Source: Vibrio agarivorans
GTDB lineage: Bacteria > Pseudomonadota > Gammaproteobacteria > Enterobacterales > Vibrionaceae
Assembly: GCF_030409635.1 (NCBI RefSeq)
Contig: NZ_JAUFQF010000004.1
Location: forward strand, 468,241-532,240
DNA: 64,000 nt
Direction: 5' to 3'
The position numbers and the translations under genes are program-made. The notes below the pieces were generated by a model. The model was not told the DNA's origin. It saw nothing but the letters and a program-made list of their open reading frames with translations, and did not search any database. Shown here in pieces: positions 37,750 to 52,508 of the stretch. The first letter of the stretch is position 1, and each line of letters starts with the position of its first letter.

Positions 37750-39297
37750 ATGAACGATCAAGTGATTATCTTCGACACCACCTTGCGTGATGGCGAACAA
37801 GCGTTATCAGCAAGTTTGACCGTAAAAGAAAAACTGCAGATCGCCTACGCACTTGAGCGTTTGGGCGTTGACGTTATTGAGGCTGGCTTCCCAGTCTCTT
37901 CACCGGGTGACTTTGAGTCAGTGCAAACCATCGCTAAAAATATCAAAAACAGCCGAGTGTGTGGATTATCTCGAGCAGTAGCGAAAGACATTGATGCAGC
38001 AGCAGAAGCACTAAAAGTCGCAGAGGCTTTCCGAATCCATACCTTTATTTCCACTTCTACCATCCACGTACAAGACAAACTGCGTCGCAGCTACGAAGAT
38101 GTCATCGAAATGGGGGTCAATGCCGTTAAACACGCACGAAAGTACACCGACGACGTTGAATTTTCGTGTGAAGATGCCGGGCGAACTCCGATTGATAATC
38201 TGTGTCGCATGGTAGAAGCAGCCATCGATGCTGGAGCCAATACCATTAACATCCCCGACACGGTTGGCTACACCGTACCGAATGAGTTTGGAGGCATTAT
38301 TCAAACCTTATTCAATCGCGTACCAAACATTGATAAAGCCATCATCTCTGTGCACTGCCACGACGACTTAGGCATGTCTGTCGCGAACTCCATCGCCGCA
38401 GTTCAAGCCGGCGCTCGCCAAGTTGAAGGTACGATCAATGGTATCGGTGAGCGAGCAGGTAACTGTTCACTTGAAGAGATCGCGATGATCATCAAAACCC
38501 GCCAAGAGTTATTGGGGGTTCACACTGGCCTGAAACACGATGAGATCCATCGCACCAGTAAGCTAGTAAGTCAACTTTGCAATATGCCGATCCAAGACAA
38601 CAAAGCGATTGTCGGTGCCAACGCCTTTAGTCATTCATCAGGCATTCACCAAGATGGCATGCTTAAGAACAAGAATACTTACGAGATCATGACGCCGGAG
38701 TCTATCGGACTTAAAAACCAAGCGCTTAACCTTACTAGTCGCTCTGGTCGCGCCGCGGTGAAGAGTCACATGGACTCGATGGGTTATAAAGATGAAGAGT
38801 ACAACCTAGACGCACTTTACACTGATTTCTTAAAGCTAGCTGACCGTAAAGGTCAGGTGTTTGACTATGATCTAGAAGCATTAATGCACTTCTCGAACCT
38901 ACGTGAAGAAGACGATTTCTTTAAATTGAACTACTTGAGTGTGCAATCGGGCAGTGTCATGGCTACCACCAGTATCAAACTGCTTTGCGGAGATGAAGAG
39001 AAATCAGAAGCGGCGGTCGGTAACGGTCCTGTCGACGCACTATATCAATGTATCTACCGCGTCACAGGCTACGACATTGTGTTAGATAAGTTTGATTTAA
39101 CCGCGAAAGGCGAAGGTGAAGATGGTTTAGGCCAAGCCGATATTATTGCAAACTATAAGGGCCGCAAATACCACGGCACAGGCGTTTCAACGGATATCGT
39201 AGAAGCCTCTGGCCAAGCTCTGTTGCACGTTATTAATAGCATCCACCGTGCAGATAAGATTGAAGCGATCAAACAAAAGAAAGTCGCAACGGTTTAA
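37750..39297 (+). CDS. leuA: 2-isopropylmalate synthase
   Basis: 515 residues. It condenses acetyl-CoA with 2-ketoisovalerate, the leucine-inhibited entry step. The catalytic N-terminus [20 protein letters not shown] and metal ligand HCHDDLG and HSSGIHQDG are visible; the C-terminal regulatory domain ([12 protein letters not shown]..) binds leucine. GGAAG lies seven bases upstream of the ATG. Confidence 0.97.
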   Translation: MNDQVIIFDTTLRDGEQALSASLTVKEKLQIAYALERLGVDVIEAGFPVSSPGDFESVQTIAKNIKNSRVCGLSRAVAKDIDAAAEALKVAEAFRIHTFISTSTIHVQDKLRRSYEDVIEMGVNAVKHARKYTDDVEFSCEDAGRTPIDNLCRMVEAAIDAGANTINIPDTVGYTVPNEFGGIIQTLFNRVPNIDKAIISVHCHDDLGMSVANSIAAVQAGARQVEGTINGIGERAGNCSLEEIAMIIKTRQELLGVHTGLKHDEIHRTSKLVSQLCNMPIQDNKAIVGANAFSHSSGIHQDGMLKNKNTYEIMTPESIGLKNQALNLTSRSGRAAVKSHMDSMGYKDEEYNLDALYTDFLKLADRKGQVFDYDLEALMHFSNLREEDDFFKLNYLSVQSGSVMATTSIKLLCGDEEKSEAAVGNGPVDALYQCIYRVTGYDIVLDKFDLTAKGEGEDGLGQADIIANYKGRKYHGTGVSTDIVEASGQALLHVINSIHRADKIEAIKQKKVATV

Positions 39298-39355
39298 CAA
39301 AGATTCGATTGGGAGGTTCGACCTCCCCTTTCAAGCAAATACCCAGAAGAATTAA

Positions 39356-40456
<1,101 letters not shown>

Positions 40457-40536
40457 TAAAAATAATACTCGGAGCGTAAGTGCGTGGCACTTACCTCTAG
40501 TCTCCCGAGCAATGGATTTATCCCAAGGACATAACA

Positions 40537-41937
40537 ATGGGCAAAACACTATACGAAAAGGTTTACGACGCACACGTTGCGGTTGCTGCAGAGGGTGAAA
40601 ACCCTATCCTTTATATCGACCGTCACTTAGTCCACGAAGTGACCTCTCCACAAGCTTTTGATGGTCTGCGTGAAAAAGGCCGCAAAGTTCGCCAAGTAGG
40701 CAAGACCTTTGCCACGATGGATCACAACGTCTCAACGACAACTAAAGACATCAATGCTTCTGGTGAGATGGCACGTATCCAGATGGAAACGCTGTCTAAA
40801 AACTGTGAAGAGTTCGGCGTAACTCTGTACGACCTAAATCACAAATACCAAGGCATCGTTCATGTCATGGGCCCAGAGCTTGGCATTACCCTACCGGGTA
40901 TGACTATCGTTTGTGGCGACTCACACACTGCTACTCACGGCGCTTTTGGCTCTCTAGCATTTGGTATCGGGACTTCTGAAGTTGAGCATGTGTTAGCAAC
41001 ACAGACGCTAAAGCAAGCTCGCACGAAAACAATGAAGATAGAGGTAAAAGGTAAAGTCGCACCGGGAATTACGGCAAAAGATATCGTGTTAGCCATTATT
41101 GGTGAAACGACTGCCGCTGGCGGTACTGGCTATGTTGTAGAGTTCTGCGGCGAAGCCATTACCGACCTGTCGATGGAAGGCCGTATGACGGTATGTAACA
41201 TGGCGATCGAACTAGGTGCGAAAGCAGGCCTTATTGCACCTGATCAAACCACGTTCGATTACATCAAAGGTCGTAAGTTTTCTCCGCAAGGTGATGATTT
41301 TAATGCCGCTGTCGAGTACTGGAAAACGCTGAAATCGGATGATGACGCTCAATTTGATGCCGTTGTGACTCTAAATGCAGCCGACATCAAGCCACAAGTC
41401 ACTTGGGGTACAAACCCAGGTCAAGTTATCGCAGTCGACCAACCTATTCCTGCACCAGAGAGTTTTGCTGATCCAGTAGAAAAAGCCTCTGCAGAGAAAG
41501 CTCTCGCTTACATGGGGCTTGAGGCAGGTAAAGCACTATCAGACTACAAGGTCGACAAAGTATTTGTCGGTTCATGTACCAACTCTCGTATCGAAGATAT
41601 GCGAGCAGCTGCCGAGGTAGCAAAGGGACGTAAAGTAGCGAACAATGTTCAAGCACTTATTGTTCCGGGTTCGGAACAAGTGAAAGCCCAAGCCGAAGCC
41701 GAAGGTCTAGACGTTATCTTCAAAGAAGCTGGTTTTGAATGGCGTCTTCCAGGCTGTTCAATGTGTTTAGCGATGAACAACGATCGTTTAGGTCCACAAG
41801 AGCGCTGCGCCTCAACTTCAAACCGCAACTTTGAAGGCCGCCAAGGTCGAGATGGTCGTACCCACTTAGTTAGCCCAGCAATGGCTGCAGCAGCGGCTAT
41901 TGCGGGTCATTTTGTAGATATTCGTGAGTTAGCTTAA
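40537..41937 (+). CDS. leuC: 3-isopropylmalate dehydratase large subunit
   Basis: 466 residues. With LeuD it isomerises 2- to 3-isopropylmalate via a [4Fe-4S] cluster. The three cluster cysteines lie in GSCTNSR and in the [10 protein letters not shown] pair. [13 protein letters not shown] is the substrate-site motif. The gene is 11 bases before leuD. Confidence 0.97.
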   Translation: MGKTLYEKVYDAHVAVAAEGENPILYIDRHLVHEVTSPQAFDGLREKGRKVRQVGKTFATMDHNVSTTTKDINASGEMARIQMETLSKNCEEFGVTLYDLNHKYQGIVHVMGPELGITLPGMTIVCGDSHTATHGAFGSLAFGIGTSEVEHVLATQTLKQARTKTMKIEVKGKVAPGITAKDIVLAIIGETTAAGGTGYVVEFCGEAITDLSMEGRMTVCNMAIELGAKAGLIAPDQTTFDYIKGRKFSPQGDDFNAAVEYWKTLKSDDDAQFDAVVTLNAADIKPQVTWGTNPGQVIAVDQPIPAPESFADPVEKASAEKALAYMGLEAGKALSDYKVDKVFVGSCTNSRIEDMRAAAEVAKGRKVANNVQALIVPGSEQVKAQAEAEGLDVIFKEAGFEWRLPGCSMCLAMNNDRLGPQERCASTSNRNFEGRQGRDGRTHLVSPAMAAAAAIAGHFVDIRELA

Positions 41938-41948
41938 GGAGAGAGTAC

Positions 41949-42551
41949 ATGTCAGGTTTTAAACAACACACAGGTCTAGTTGTCCCTCTAGATGCCGCGA
42001 ATGTCGATACAGATGCCATTATTCCTAAGCAATTCTTGCAAAAAGTATCTCGTCTAGGCTTCGGCAAACACCTATTCCATGATTGGCGTTTCCTTGACGA
42101 TGCTGGTGAGCAGCCAAACCCTGAGTTTGTGATGAATGCTCCTCGCTACCAAGGCGCTTCAATCCTGCTCGCACGTGAAAACTTCGGCTGTGGGTCATCA
42201 CGTGAACACGCACCTTGGGCACTAGCAGATTATGGTATTAAAGCGATGATCGCGCCAAGCTTCGCGGATATCTTCTACGGTAATTCGATCAATAACCAAA
42301 TGGTGCCTGTTCGATTGACTGAGCAAGAAGTAGACGAAATCTTCCAGTTCATTGAAGCAAATGAAGGTGCTGAGGTTGAAGTGGATTTAGAAGCTAATCG
42401 AGTTCGTGCCAACGGCAAAGAGTACGCTTTCGAGATTGATGAGTTCCGTCGCCACTGCCTGTTAAATGGATTGGACAATATTGGCTTAACGCTACAACAC
42501 GAGTCCAAAATTGCCGAGTATGAATCAAAAATCCCAAGCTTCTTGAGTTAA
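41949..42551 (+). CDS. leuD: 3-isopropylmalate dehydratase small subunit
   Basis: 200 residues. The swivelling domain of isopropylmalate isomerase. Typical motifs are [27 protein letters not shown] and [13 protein letters not shown]. It is the last gene of leuABCD and ends at a strong terminator. Confidence 0.97.
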   Translation: MSGFKQHTGLVVPLDAANVDTDAIIPKQFLQKVSRLGFGKHLFHDWRFLDDAGEQPNPEFVMNAPRYQGASILLARENFGCGSSREHAPWALADYGIKAMIAPSFADIFYGNSINNQMVPVRLTEQEVDEIFQFIEANEGAEVEVDLEANRVRANGKEYAFEIDEFRRHCLLNGLDNIGLTLQHESKIAEYESKIPSFLS

Positions 42552-42570
42552 ATATCAAGAACGGACACCA

Positions 42571-42598
42571 AAAGGTTGGCAAATTGCCAACCTTTTTT
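42571..42598 (+). terminator. Intrinsic terminator of leuABCD
   Basis: A long stem AAAGGTTGGC/GCCAACCTTT with an AAATT-type loop, followed by T6. Confidence 0.92.
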
Positions 42599-42668
42599 GT
42601 ATCCAATGAAAGGCAAGGAATACTTTGTAGGTCTATGTTATTAATCAAAACCTCGTTTAGGGCTTATC

Positions 42669-43451
42669 ATGCTAAGACTATTGACTCTACTCACTACTCT
42701 GATCTCTTTCGCGACCTTTTCCGCACCAAAATCTGAACTTTGGCAATACTGGGATAGATCGAATGAGGAGAGCACACAAACTATCGCTCATCAAAGTTGG
42801 CAGACGTTTATCGATAAGTATGTTGTCGTTGAGGGAGAGCATCATCTCGTTAACTACAAAGCAGTCTCCCATGCAGATAAGCGGGCGCTAGAGCAGTATA
42901 TTCGAACGCTTTCAAGTATTGACCCACGTAATTACTCAAGGGCAGAACAGTACGCTTATTGGGTGAATCTATATAATGCTATCACTGTCGATTTAATCCT
43001 TGATAGCTACCCAGTCAAGTCTATTACTAAGCTAGGAGGTCTGTTTAGCTTTGGCCCTTGGGGAGATGACGTTATCCGTATCAATGACAAAGCACTTACT
43101 CTCAATGACATCGAGCACCGGATACTACGCCCGATCTGGAATGATCCAAGAACTCACTATGCCGTGAATTGCGCTAGCTTAGGTTGCCCAAATCTTCAAA
43201 CTAGCGCATTTACTGCGGACAACACCCAAGCTCTTCTTGATCAGGCAGCAAAAGAGTTCATTACTAGCAGTAAAGGCGTGTCATTGATTGAAGGTAAACT
43301 TACCCTATCAGAGATCTATGATTGGTTTGCCGTCGACTTTGGCACAAAACAGCAACTGTTTGAGCACTTGGCGCAATATAAAGGTGAACTAAAAGGATAC
43401 AGCGGTAAGGTAAATTACGAATATGACTGGAGCTTGAACGACAGTAAATAA
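42669..43451 (+). CDS. DUF547 domain protein, exported
   Basis: 260 residues. A signal peptide (MLRLLTLLTTLISFATFSA, probable cut before PKSELW) is followed by the DUF547 domain (about residues 75-210), with the conserved YWVNLYNAITVDLIL, GPWGDDVIRI.., LTLNDIEHRILRP and HYAVNCASLGCPNL segments. The two Cys in NCASLGCP are typical. The biochemical function is unknown. It stands between leuD and the rRNA operon and faces the latter; its transcript would end at the shared hairpin at 43462-43495. Confidence 0.85.
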   Translation: MLRLLTLLTTLISFATFSAPKSELWQYWDRSNEESTQTIAHQSWQTFIDKYVVVEGEHHLVNYKAVSHADKRALEQYIRTLSSIDPRNYSRAEQYAYWVNLYNAITVDLILDSYPVKSITKLGGLFSFGPWGDDVIRINDKALTLNDIEHRILRPIWNDPRTHYAVNCASLGCPNLQTSAFTADNTQALLDQAAKEFITSSKGVSLIEGKLTLSEIYDWFAVDFGTKQQLFEHLAQYKGELKGYSGKVNYEYDWSLNDSK

Positions 43452-43461
43452 TTTAGCTCTA

Positions 43462-43495
43462 AAACGGAAAAACCCCGATCATATCGATCGGGGTT
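43462..43495 (-). terminator. Terminator of the rRNA operon (also DUF547 end)
   Basis: A 10-bp perfect stem AACCCCGATC/GATCGGGGTT with a 5-base loop (43471-43495). On the minus strand it is followed by a T-rich stretch. Confidence 0.85.
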
Positions 43496-43504
43496 CGGAA
43501 TATA

Positions 43505-43624
43505 AACCTGGCGATGTCCTACTCTCACATGGGGAAGCCCCACACTACCATCGGCGCTATTGCGTTTCACTTCTGAGTTCGGCATGGAAATCAGGTGGGT
43601 CCACAATGCTATGGTCGCCAAGCA
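43505..43624 (-). rRNA. rrf: 5S ribosomal RNA, distal copy
   Basis: About 120 bases. On the minus strand it reads TGCTTGGCGACC...GCCAGG with the paired ends of 5S rRNA and the CCGATGGTAGTGTGGGG block. It is identical, base for base as I read it, to the copy 344 bases upstream in the operon. Confidence 0.95.
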
Positions 43625-43677
43625 AAATCTTTGCTTGCTCAACTCTTAGCAGAGATGATGCGAAATTCTATTTTAAA

Positions 43678-43753
<76 letters not shown>

Positions 43754-43775
43754 ATCAAGAGTGTCCTTAAGGACT

Positions 43776-43802
43776 AAAAAAGCCCGCTTAATCAAACGGG
43801 CT
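43776..43802 (-). terminator. Terminator-like hairpin inside the rRNA operon
   Basis: AGCCCG/CGGGCT stem (43781-43786, 43797-43802) with a 10-base loop. On the minus strand the stem is followed directly by T6. It stands between the proximal 5S and tRNA-Thr, so distal genes would need read-through. Confidence 0.7.
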
Positions 43803-43848
43803 CATTTATACTTTTTCTTCACTTTTAAGAAAGTGAAAATAAATTTGA

Positions 43849-43968
43849 AGCCTGGCGATGTCCTACTCTCACATGGGGAAGCCCCACACTACCATCGGCG
43901 CTATTGCGTTTCACTTCTGAGTTCGGCATGGAAATCAGGTGGGTCCACAATGCTATGGTCGCCAAGCA
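43849..43968 (-). rRNA. rrf: 5S ribosomal RNA, proximal copy
   Basis: About 120 bases, the first 5S after 23S. Same sequence as the distal copy. Confidence 0.96.
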
Positions 43969-43984
43969 AATTCTGTTTTTCGTC

Positions 43985-44007
43985 TTCACTTTTTCTAAAA
44001 AAGTGAA
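43985..44007. repeat. TTCACTTTTT hairpin, 23S-5S spacer copy
   Basis: A perfect 10-bp stem TTCACTTTTT-CTA-AAAAAGTGAA. A shorter copy (TTCACTTT-TAAG-AAAGTGAA, 43819-43838) lies after the proximal 5S; degenerate relatives are at about 47090-47108 and 49549-49572. Confidence 0.6.
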
Positions 44008-44094
44008 AACAAAAAGTCTGGAAAGCTTCTAAAAGTCATCAATACACATTCAAAGTTCTTAGCTTTGAGTCCATCAAAACCCCTTGGGTGTTGT

Positions 44095-46982
<2,888 letters not shown>

Positions 46983-47202
46983 ATACAACCCGAAGGAGTT
47001 TCGAGTTGTTGTTTAAACAACCAAAGTTGTCTGCAATTTTTATACATGATGCAGACTCGATTTTGCCGGACTCAAATAACTCTTTGTTTCCGCTTTTTAG
47101 AAAAAAGCAGAGGCAAAAAGTGGACTTTCGTCACTTCCAAGAACACTTGAATGTGTGTTGGTACCTAAAACCATAGTTTTAGGATTTGAGAACTTTTAAT
47201 TT

Positions 47203-47244
47203 GAATAACAACGCATCTCAAAGAGATGGGGATTGTTGTTATTC
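47203..47244 (-). other. Long hairpin in the tRNA-Ala/23S spacer
   Basis: GAATAACAAC/GTTGTTATTC (10 bp) with an inner CATCTC-AAA-GAGATG. A second perfect hairpin CCTAAAAC-CATA-GTTTTAGG is at 47164-47183. They lie just after the spacer boxA in the direction of transcription and probably serve antitermination or RNase III processing. Confidence 0.6.
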
Positions 47245-47261
47245 GTCAGCTTTCCAAATTT

Positions 47262-47271
47262 TTAAAGAGCA
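47262..47271 (-). promoter_or_regulatory. boxA antitermination element in the 23S spacer
   Basis: The minus strand reads TGCTCTTTAAAAATTT, the E. coli rrn boxA consensus (TGCTCTTTA) recruiting NusB-NusE. Confidence 0.75.
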
Positions 47272-47344
47272 AATCACTTCCAAAGAAGTAACCATTTTTA
47301 AGAGCACTTAAGGCTTTCTATTTCAAAAGAAATGCGCTTAAAGA

Positions 47345-47420
47345 TGGTGGAGCTAAGCAGGATCGAACTGCTGACCTCCTGCGTGCAAGGCAGGCGCTCT
47401 CCCAGCTGAGCTATAGCCCC
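47345..47420 (-). tRNA. tRNA-Ala(TGC)
   Basis: 76 bases with encoded CCA; the anticodon loop CTTGCAC gives TGC. It is in the 16S-23S spacer, downstream of tRNA-Ile. Confidence 0.96.
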
Positions 47421-47461
47421 ATCAATGGATAAATCCATAAACAGTCATTATGACTGGGATT

Positions 47462-47543
47462 AATTTTTCTTTAGGCAAGGCAGATTGTGAGGCCGTGTAC
47501 ACCAGTACACAACGAGCAATCTAACGCCGCATAAAGAAAAATT
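47462..47543 (-). repeat. Large hairpin filling the tRNA-Ile/tRNA-Ala spacer
   Basis: Nested inverted repeats. Outer 12-bp perfect stem AATTTTTCTTTA (47462-47473) with TAAAGAAAAATT (47532-47543). Middle AGATTG/CAATCT (47482-47487, 47517-47522). Apex GTGTAC-ACCA-GTACAC (47495-47510). It ends exactly at the tRNA-Ile 3' end. Confidence 0.75.
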
Positions 47544-47619
47544 GGTGGGTCTGAGTGGACTTGAACCACCGACCTCTCGCTTATCAGGCGAACGCTCTAA
47601 CCACCTGAGCTACAGACCC
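47543..47619 (-). tRNA. tRNA-Ile(GAT)
   Basis: 77 bases with encoded CCA; the anticodon loop CTGATAA gives GAT. It is the first tRNA after 16S. Confidence 0.96.
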
Positions 47620-47640
47620 ACATTCTTGCGTCGTGCTTTC

Positions 47641-47735
47641 TCTTATTTCTTCGTCAGGCTGCGCTCTTCACTCAGTCACATACTGATGTATGCTCCTTCG
47701 CTCATCACTTGCCTTCCTCGAACTAAGAAAAATCA
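47641..47735. repeat. Palindrome-centred element between 16S and tRNA-Ile
   Basis: A block with apex CATAC-TGAT-GTATG (47679-47692) flanked by AGGC/GCCT and purine/pyrimidine-rich arms. It looks like an intergenic repeat seen in vibrios, but I cannot verify its copy number. Confidence 0.4.
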
Positions 47736-47801
47736 CTTTGCAATAATCTCTTTTACAAACCTAATCAATCTGTGTGAACACTCATCGCAATAATCATCGT
47801 A

Positions 47802-49354
<1,553 letters not shown>

Positions 49355-49441
49355 AAGATTTTGATGTCCATAAGGACTGACTCAATGAATACTGACTTCA
49401 AAACTCATTCTCACTCGAAAGTAAGAAGTAATTTTAAAGCT

Positions 49442-49539
49442 ATTATCGTTCCAACAGAACGATAATGAATTGACTGTGCTGATACCGAAGTATCAATTGG
49501 TCACTCAGTTCATTGATAGTCATTGATTCCGAAGAATCA
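49442..49539 (-). other. 16S leader hairpin cluster
   Basis: Three perfect hairpins: ATTATCGTTC-CAACA-GAACGATAAT (49442-49466), TGATAC-N4-GTATCA (49480-49495) and TGATTC-N4-GAATCA (49524-49539). In the minus-strand transcript the last two have stable C(UUCG)G tetraloops. Confidence 0.65.
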
Positions 49540-49626
49540 GTTTTTGATTTTACTTTTATAAAAAAGTGAAAACCAAAAGTGGATTATCATCAACGAGTGC
49601 CCACACAGATTGATAGGTTTATATTT

Positions 49627-49636
49627 TTAAAGAGCT
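49627..49636 (-). promoter_or_regulatory. boxA antitermination element in the 16S leader
   Basis: The minus strand reads AGCTCTTTAAAAATA, about 40 bases after the promoter; compare the spacer copy at 47262. Confidence 0.65.
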
Positions 49637-49680
49637 TTCCCATTAACGTTCCGCTTGGCGTCTCGTCGTTGGGGATGCGT

Positions 49681-49732
49681 ATAATACGCCTTGAAAAATC
49701 AGAGTCAACTCTTTTTTTTCAATTTTTTCTGA
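49681..49732 (-). promoter_or_regulatory. rRNA operon promoter with UP-like tract
   Basis: TTGACT (49708-49703) and TATTAT (49686-49681) with 16 bases between them, GC-rich discriminator (ACGCATCC) after it, and A-tracts upstream (49709-49732). This is a classic rrn P promoter. The 16S leader is about 320 bases. Confidence 0.88.
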
Positions 49733-49756
49733 AGTACTTTTCAGTATCTTTCAGAG

Positions 49757-49790
49757 AAAAATAAAGAGGACATTTTCATGTCCTCTTTAT
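49757..49790 (-). terminator. Terminator of tRNA-Leu
   Basis: A 12-bp perfect stem ATAAAGAGGACA/TGTCCTCTTTAT with a 6-base loop, then T-rich on the minus strand. It insulates tRNA-Leu from the rRNA promoter just downstream. Confidence 0.88.
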
Positions 49791-49797
49791 CGAAATA

Positions 49798-49882
49798 TGG
49801 TACCGGTGGGCGGACTTGAACCGCCACGCCCGAAGGCAACGGATTTTGAATCCGTCGTGTATACCAATTTCACCACACCGGC
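49798..49882 (-). tRNA. tRNA-Leu(CAA)
   Basis: 85 bases with encoded CCA and a long variable arm (TGCCTTCGGGCG), class II. The anticodon loop TTCAAAA gives CAA (reads TTG). Confidence 0.96.
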
Positions 49883-49913
49883 ATCAACAGGTTACCCCGT
49901 CTTTGTGTTGTGC

Positions 49914-49941
49914 ATTATACGTATAGCCCAAATGAACGCAA
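49914..49941 (-). promoter_or_regulatory. Promoter of tRNA-Leu
   Basis: TTGCGT (49941-49936), 16-base spacer, perfect TATAAT (49919-49914) on the minus strand, about 30 bases before the mature tRNA. Confidence 0.75.
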
Positions 49942-50072
49942 CACAAAAAATCTATACTTTTGCTCGACTGCTGTTTATTTGCGCGCAAAGCAGTTTAAAT
50001 CGACAATCTCTTTATGCTTAGTCTCGGATTTTGTATTCTCTTTATCCTTGTTAATGAATTAACGATAAGAAG

Positions 50073-50549
50073 ATGAATACATTAAAGGACTACCCTACAG
50101 CCGGCCTCTTTCGCCGCTTAGCCTCTCTTTTCTATGATGCATTGATTATTCTCGCTATCGAAATGCTTGCGGCTGGAACTGTTGTGGCCATATTGGAAGC
50201 GGGGGTTGCTATAGGCATTGTGAATTACGGTCAATTTGCAGACGTTGGAGATTTTCTCTCAAACCACCCCATCTGGAGCCCTCTATATACCTTTTATTTG
50301 GCGTTCGTTTGGATTGGCTTTTTAGTCTTTTTCTGGACGAGAGCAGGACAGACACTTGGCATGCGTGCCTGGAAATTAAGAGTCGTTAATGAGAGCGGTG
50401 GCAACATCACGATTACTCAAGCTCTGATTCGAGTTGCGACCTCTGGTTTCGGCTTGGCCAACTTCACCGTGCCTATTGATCCCGAAAAGCGAGGCTTTCA
50501 CGATATGTGGGCAAAAACTCGTGTGATTGTGCTGCCTAAAGCAAATTAA
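50073..50549 (+). CDS. RDD-family membrane protein
   Basis: 158 residues with three hydrophobic segments (LIILAIEMLAAGTVVAIL, YTFYLAFVWIGFLVFFW, and a weaker one near 125-140). The family signature with Arg and two Asp-like positions is here as RRLASLFYDALII and the later LGMRAWKLRVV. Some RDD proteins act in cation/proton exchange, but the role of this one is unknown. It stands alone between tRNA-Leu and hprA. Confidence 0.85.
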   Translation: MNTLKDYPTAGLFRRLASLFYDALIILAIEMLAAGTVVAILEAGVAIGIVNYGQFADVGDFLSNHPIWSPLYTFYLAFVWIGFLVFFWTRAGQTLGMRAWKLRVVNESGGNITITQALIRVATSGFGLANFTVPIDPEKRGFHDMWAKTRVIVLPKAN

Positions 50550-50555
50550 TTCTCA

Positions 50556-50577
50556 AGAGGGAGCTTTCGCTCCCTCT
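50556..50577 (+). terminator. Hairpin after the RDD gene
   Basis: A 9-bp perfect stem AGAGGGAGC-TTTC-GCTCCCTCT; the T tract is weak. It stands between convergent genes. Confidence 0.7.
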
Positions 50578-50601
50578 ACTCTTTAATCATTCTGCTGCTA
50601 T

Positions 50602-51564
50602 CTATACCACTCGGTTTTGTTCTTCTGTTCGCAAGAACGCATCAATATTATCAATCAATATGTTGGCTAAGCTTTGAATCGCACTGTCACTACCCCAGGC
50701 CACGTGAGGTGTGAGCAGCAGATTAGGTAGATGTGCATTATCGAGCAATGGGTTGTTGATGTCTGCTGGCTCTTGCGTAAAGACGTCAACCCCAGCAGCC
50801 GCGATGGTGCTATGCTCTAAAGCATTAACGAGTGCGTGTTCATCAACTAAACCACCTCGTCCTGTATTGATTAATATTGCATTGGACTTCATTAGTTGAA
50901 GCTCTGGCTCACCAATAAGGTTACGTGTCTCTTGTGATAAAGGGCAATGCAGTGAAAGGACATCACTCATCGATAGCACAGTTTCAAATGGAAGATAGCC
51001 CTCTCGACACTTCTCTGCCCCTTTTCTTTCAGCGAATACAACCTGCATACCTATCGCCCTAGCGAGACTTGCCGTCGCTTGACCTAGAGCACCACTGCCT
51101 ACAATACCTAGAGTGCTTCCTGCAATATCGCCAATAGCGTGGGTGAAGAAACAAAACTGCTTGTTTCGCTGCCACTCACCTTTCACGATATCATTGTGAT
51201 AACCAACCAAATTGCGGCGCAAAGAGAACATCATTGCAATCACATGTTCGGGAACTGACTGCTGGGCATAGCCCCTTACATTGGTGACAGCAATATTGCG
51301 TGCTTGGCAGTAATGAATATCCACATTGTTATAACCCGTAGCAGCGACAGCAATTAAAGCAAGTTTTGAGCAGAGCTTTAACTGCTTCTCGCCGAGGTAA
51401 ACTTTATTTGAAATGACAATATCTGCGTCTTGAATACGCTCTAAAACCAGCTCTGGCTGGGTAAAATCGTATTCTACCCACTGGTGGTTATACTCAATCT
51501 TTGGGATAACAATATGACTTGGAATAGTCGCTCGGTCGAGAAATACAACTTTAGGCAATGACAT
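50602..51564 (-). CDS. hprA: D-2-hydroxyacid dehydrogenase (HprA-like)
   Basis: 320 residues. Looks like the glycerate/hydroxypyruvate reductase branch of NAD(P)-dependent 2-hydroxyacid dehydrogenases. The dinucleotide motif is GIVGSGALGQATA; the catalytic triad positions are Arg in NTGRGGLVD, Glu in TQEPAD and His in TPHVAWGS. VAATGYNNVD matches the family substrate loop. Substrate preference (glycerate, hydroxypyruvate or other) is not certain. It follows rluA by 39 bases on the same strand. Confidence 0.8.
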   Translation of the reverse strand: MSLPKVVFLDRATIPSHIVIPKIEYNHQWVEYDFTQPELVLERIQDADIVISNKVYLGEKQLKLCSKLALIAVAATGYNNVDIHYCQARNIAVTNVRGYAQQSVPEHVIAMMFSLRRNLVGYHNDIVKGEWQRNKQFCFFTHAIGDIAGSTLGIVGSGALGQATASLARAIGMQVVFAERKGAEKCREGYLPFETVLSMSDVLSLHCPLSQETRNLIGEPELQLMKSNAILINTGRGGLVDEHALVNALEHSTIAAAGVDVFTQEPADINNPLLDNAHLPNLLLTPHVAWGSDSAIQSLANILIDNIDAFLRTEEQNRVV

Positions 51565-51603
51565 TTGGGCTCCTGTTCACTGCCAGTCGTGTTCCAATGA
51601 TAT

Positions 51604-52341
51604 TTAGTATTTTGGCAGTGTTTTATAGTCTGGTAATTCTGTCACAGGAGAGAAAAAGGTAAAGATCATCGATTCGGCTTGCGGATAGAAGTCACAAGGA
51701 ACAAACACACTTTGCAAAGATTGACTGTCTGGGTGATAGAAACTGAGTTCTGCAGCATGCAACTCTAAACGCTTAGAGTGCAACAGAGCCTCTCCTTGTG
51801 AGTAAAACTCATCCCCAACAATCGGATGGCCGAGCGCCTGCATGTGCACACGCAACTGATGTGAGCGCCCAGTGATTGGTAATAGACGCACTACTGAGGT
51901 TTTTTCTTCTCGTTTTACCACTTGATATAATGTTTGAGACTCCTTGCCATTGGTGTGACATACCATCTGTCTTGGTCTATTCGGCCAATCACATATTAAA
52001 GGCAGATCGACCTTTCCTTCATTGTGCTCCGGATGCCCCCACACTCTGGCGTAATACACTTTGTGCGTTAAACGGTATTGAAACTGCTTTTTAAGCGCAC
52101 TCTCTGACGCTTTATCTTTTGCAAATAACATCAAGCCAGACGTCGACATATCTAGTCGATGGATCACCTGAATGCCCGGAAACTCTGCATTTAGTCGACT
52201 CCACATACTGTCAAAGTGCTCTTCTAAACGCCCTGGAACAGACAATAGGCCTGAAGGCTTATTGGCTACAAGAATATACTCATCTTCATAAACGATATCG
52301 ATCCAAGGATCTTTTGGTGGATGGTATTCAAGCATGGCCAT
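51604..52341 (-). CDS. rluA: rRNA/tRNA pseudouridine synthase RluA
   Basis: 245 residues. It makes pseudouridine at position 746 of 23S rRNA and 32 of some tRNAs. The catalytic Asp is in HRLDMSTSGLMLFA; KPSGLLSVPGRLEEH, DLPLICDWPNRPRQ and PITGRSHQLRVHM match RluA closely. In E. coli rluA adjoins rapA; here an Nramp-like gene of opposite strand lies between them. Confidence 0.92.
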   Translation of the reverse strand: MAMLEYHPPKDPWIDIVYEDEYILVANKPSGLLSVPGRLEEHFDSMWSRLNAEFPGIQVIHRLDMSTSGLMLFAKDKASESALKKQFQYRLTHKVYYARVWGHPEHNEGKVDLPLICDWPNRPRQMVCHTNGKESQTLYQVVKREEKTSVVRLLPITGRSHQLRVHMQALGHPIVGDEFYSQGEALLHSKRLELHAAELSFYHPDSQSLQSVFVPCDFYPQAESMIFTFFSPVTELPDYKTLPKY

Positions 52342-52508
52342 AGTCGGTTTCTCACGAGATAAAGAGGAGGCGGATTATAGCAATGGTGTCGCTGACAACA
52401 AATCTCAAACCACACCCTGTAAACTTAAGTGTAATTAAAAGTTGACAGTGAGATCTGGTGTGATATTTATTTTAGCGATTGACAATAATAAAATGGAATA
52501 AGAACGAT

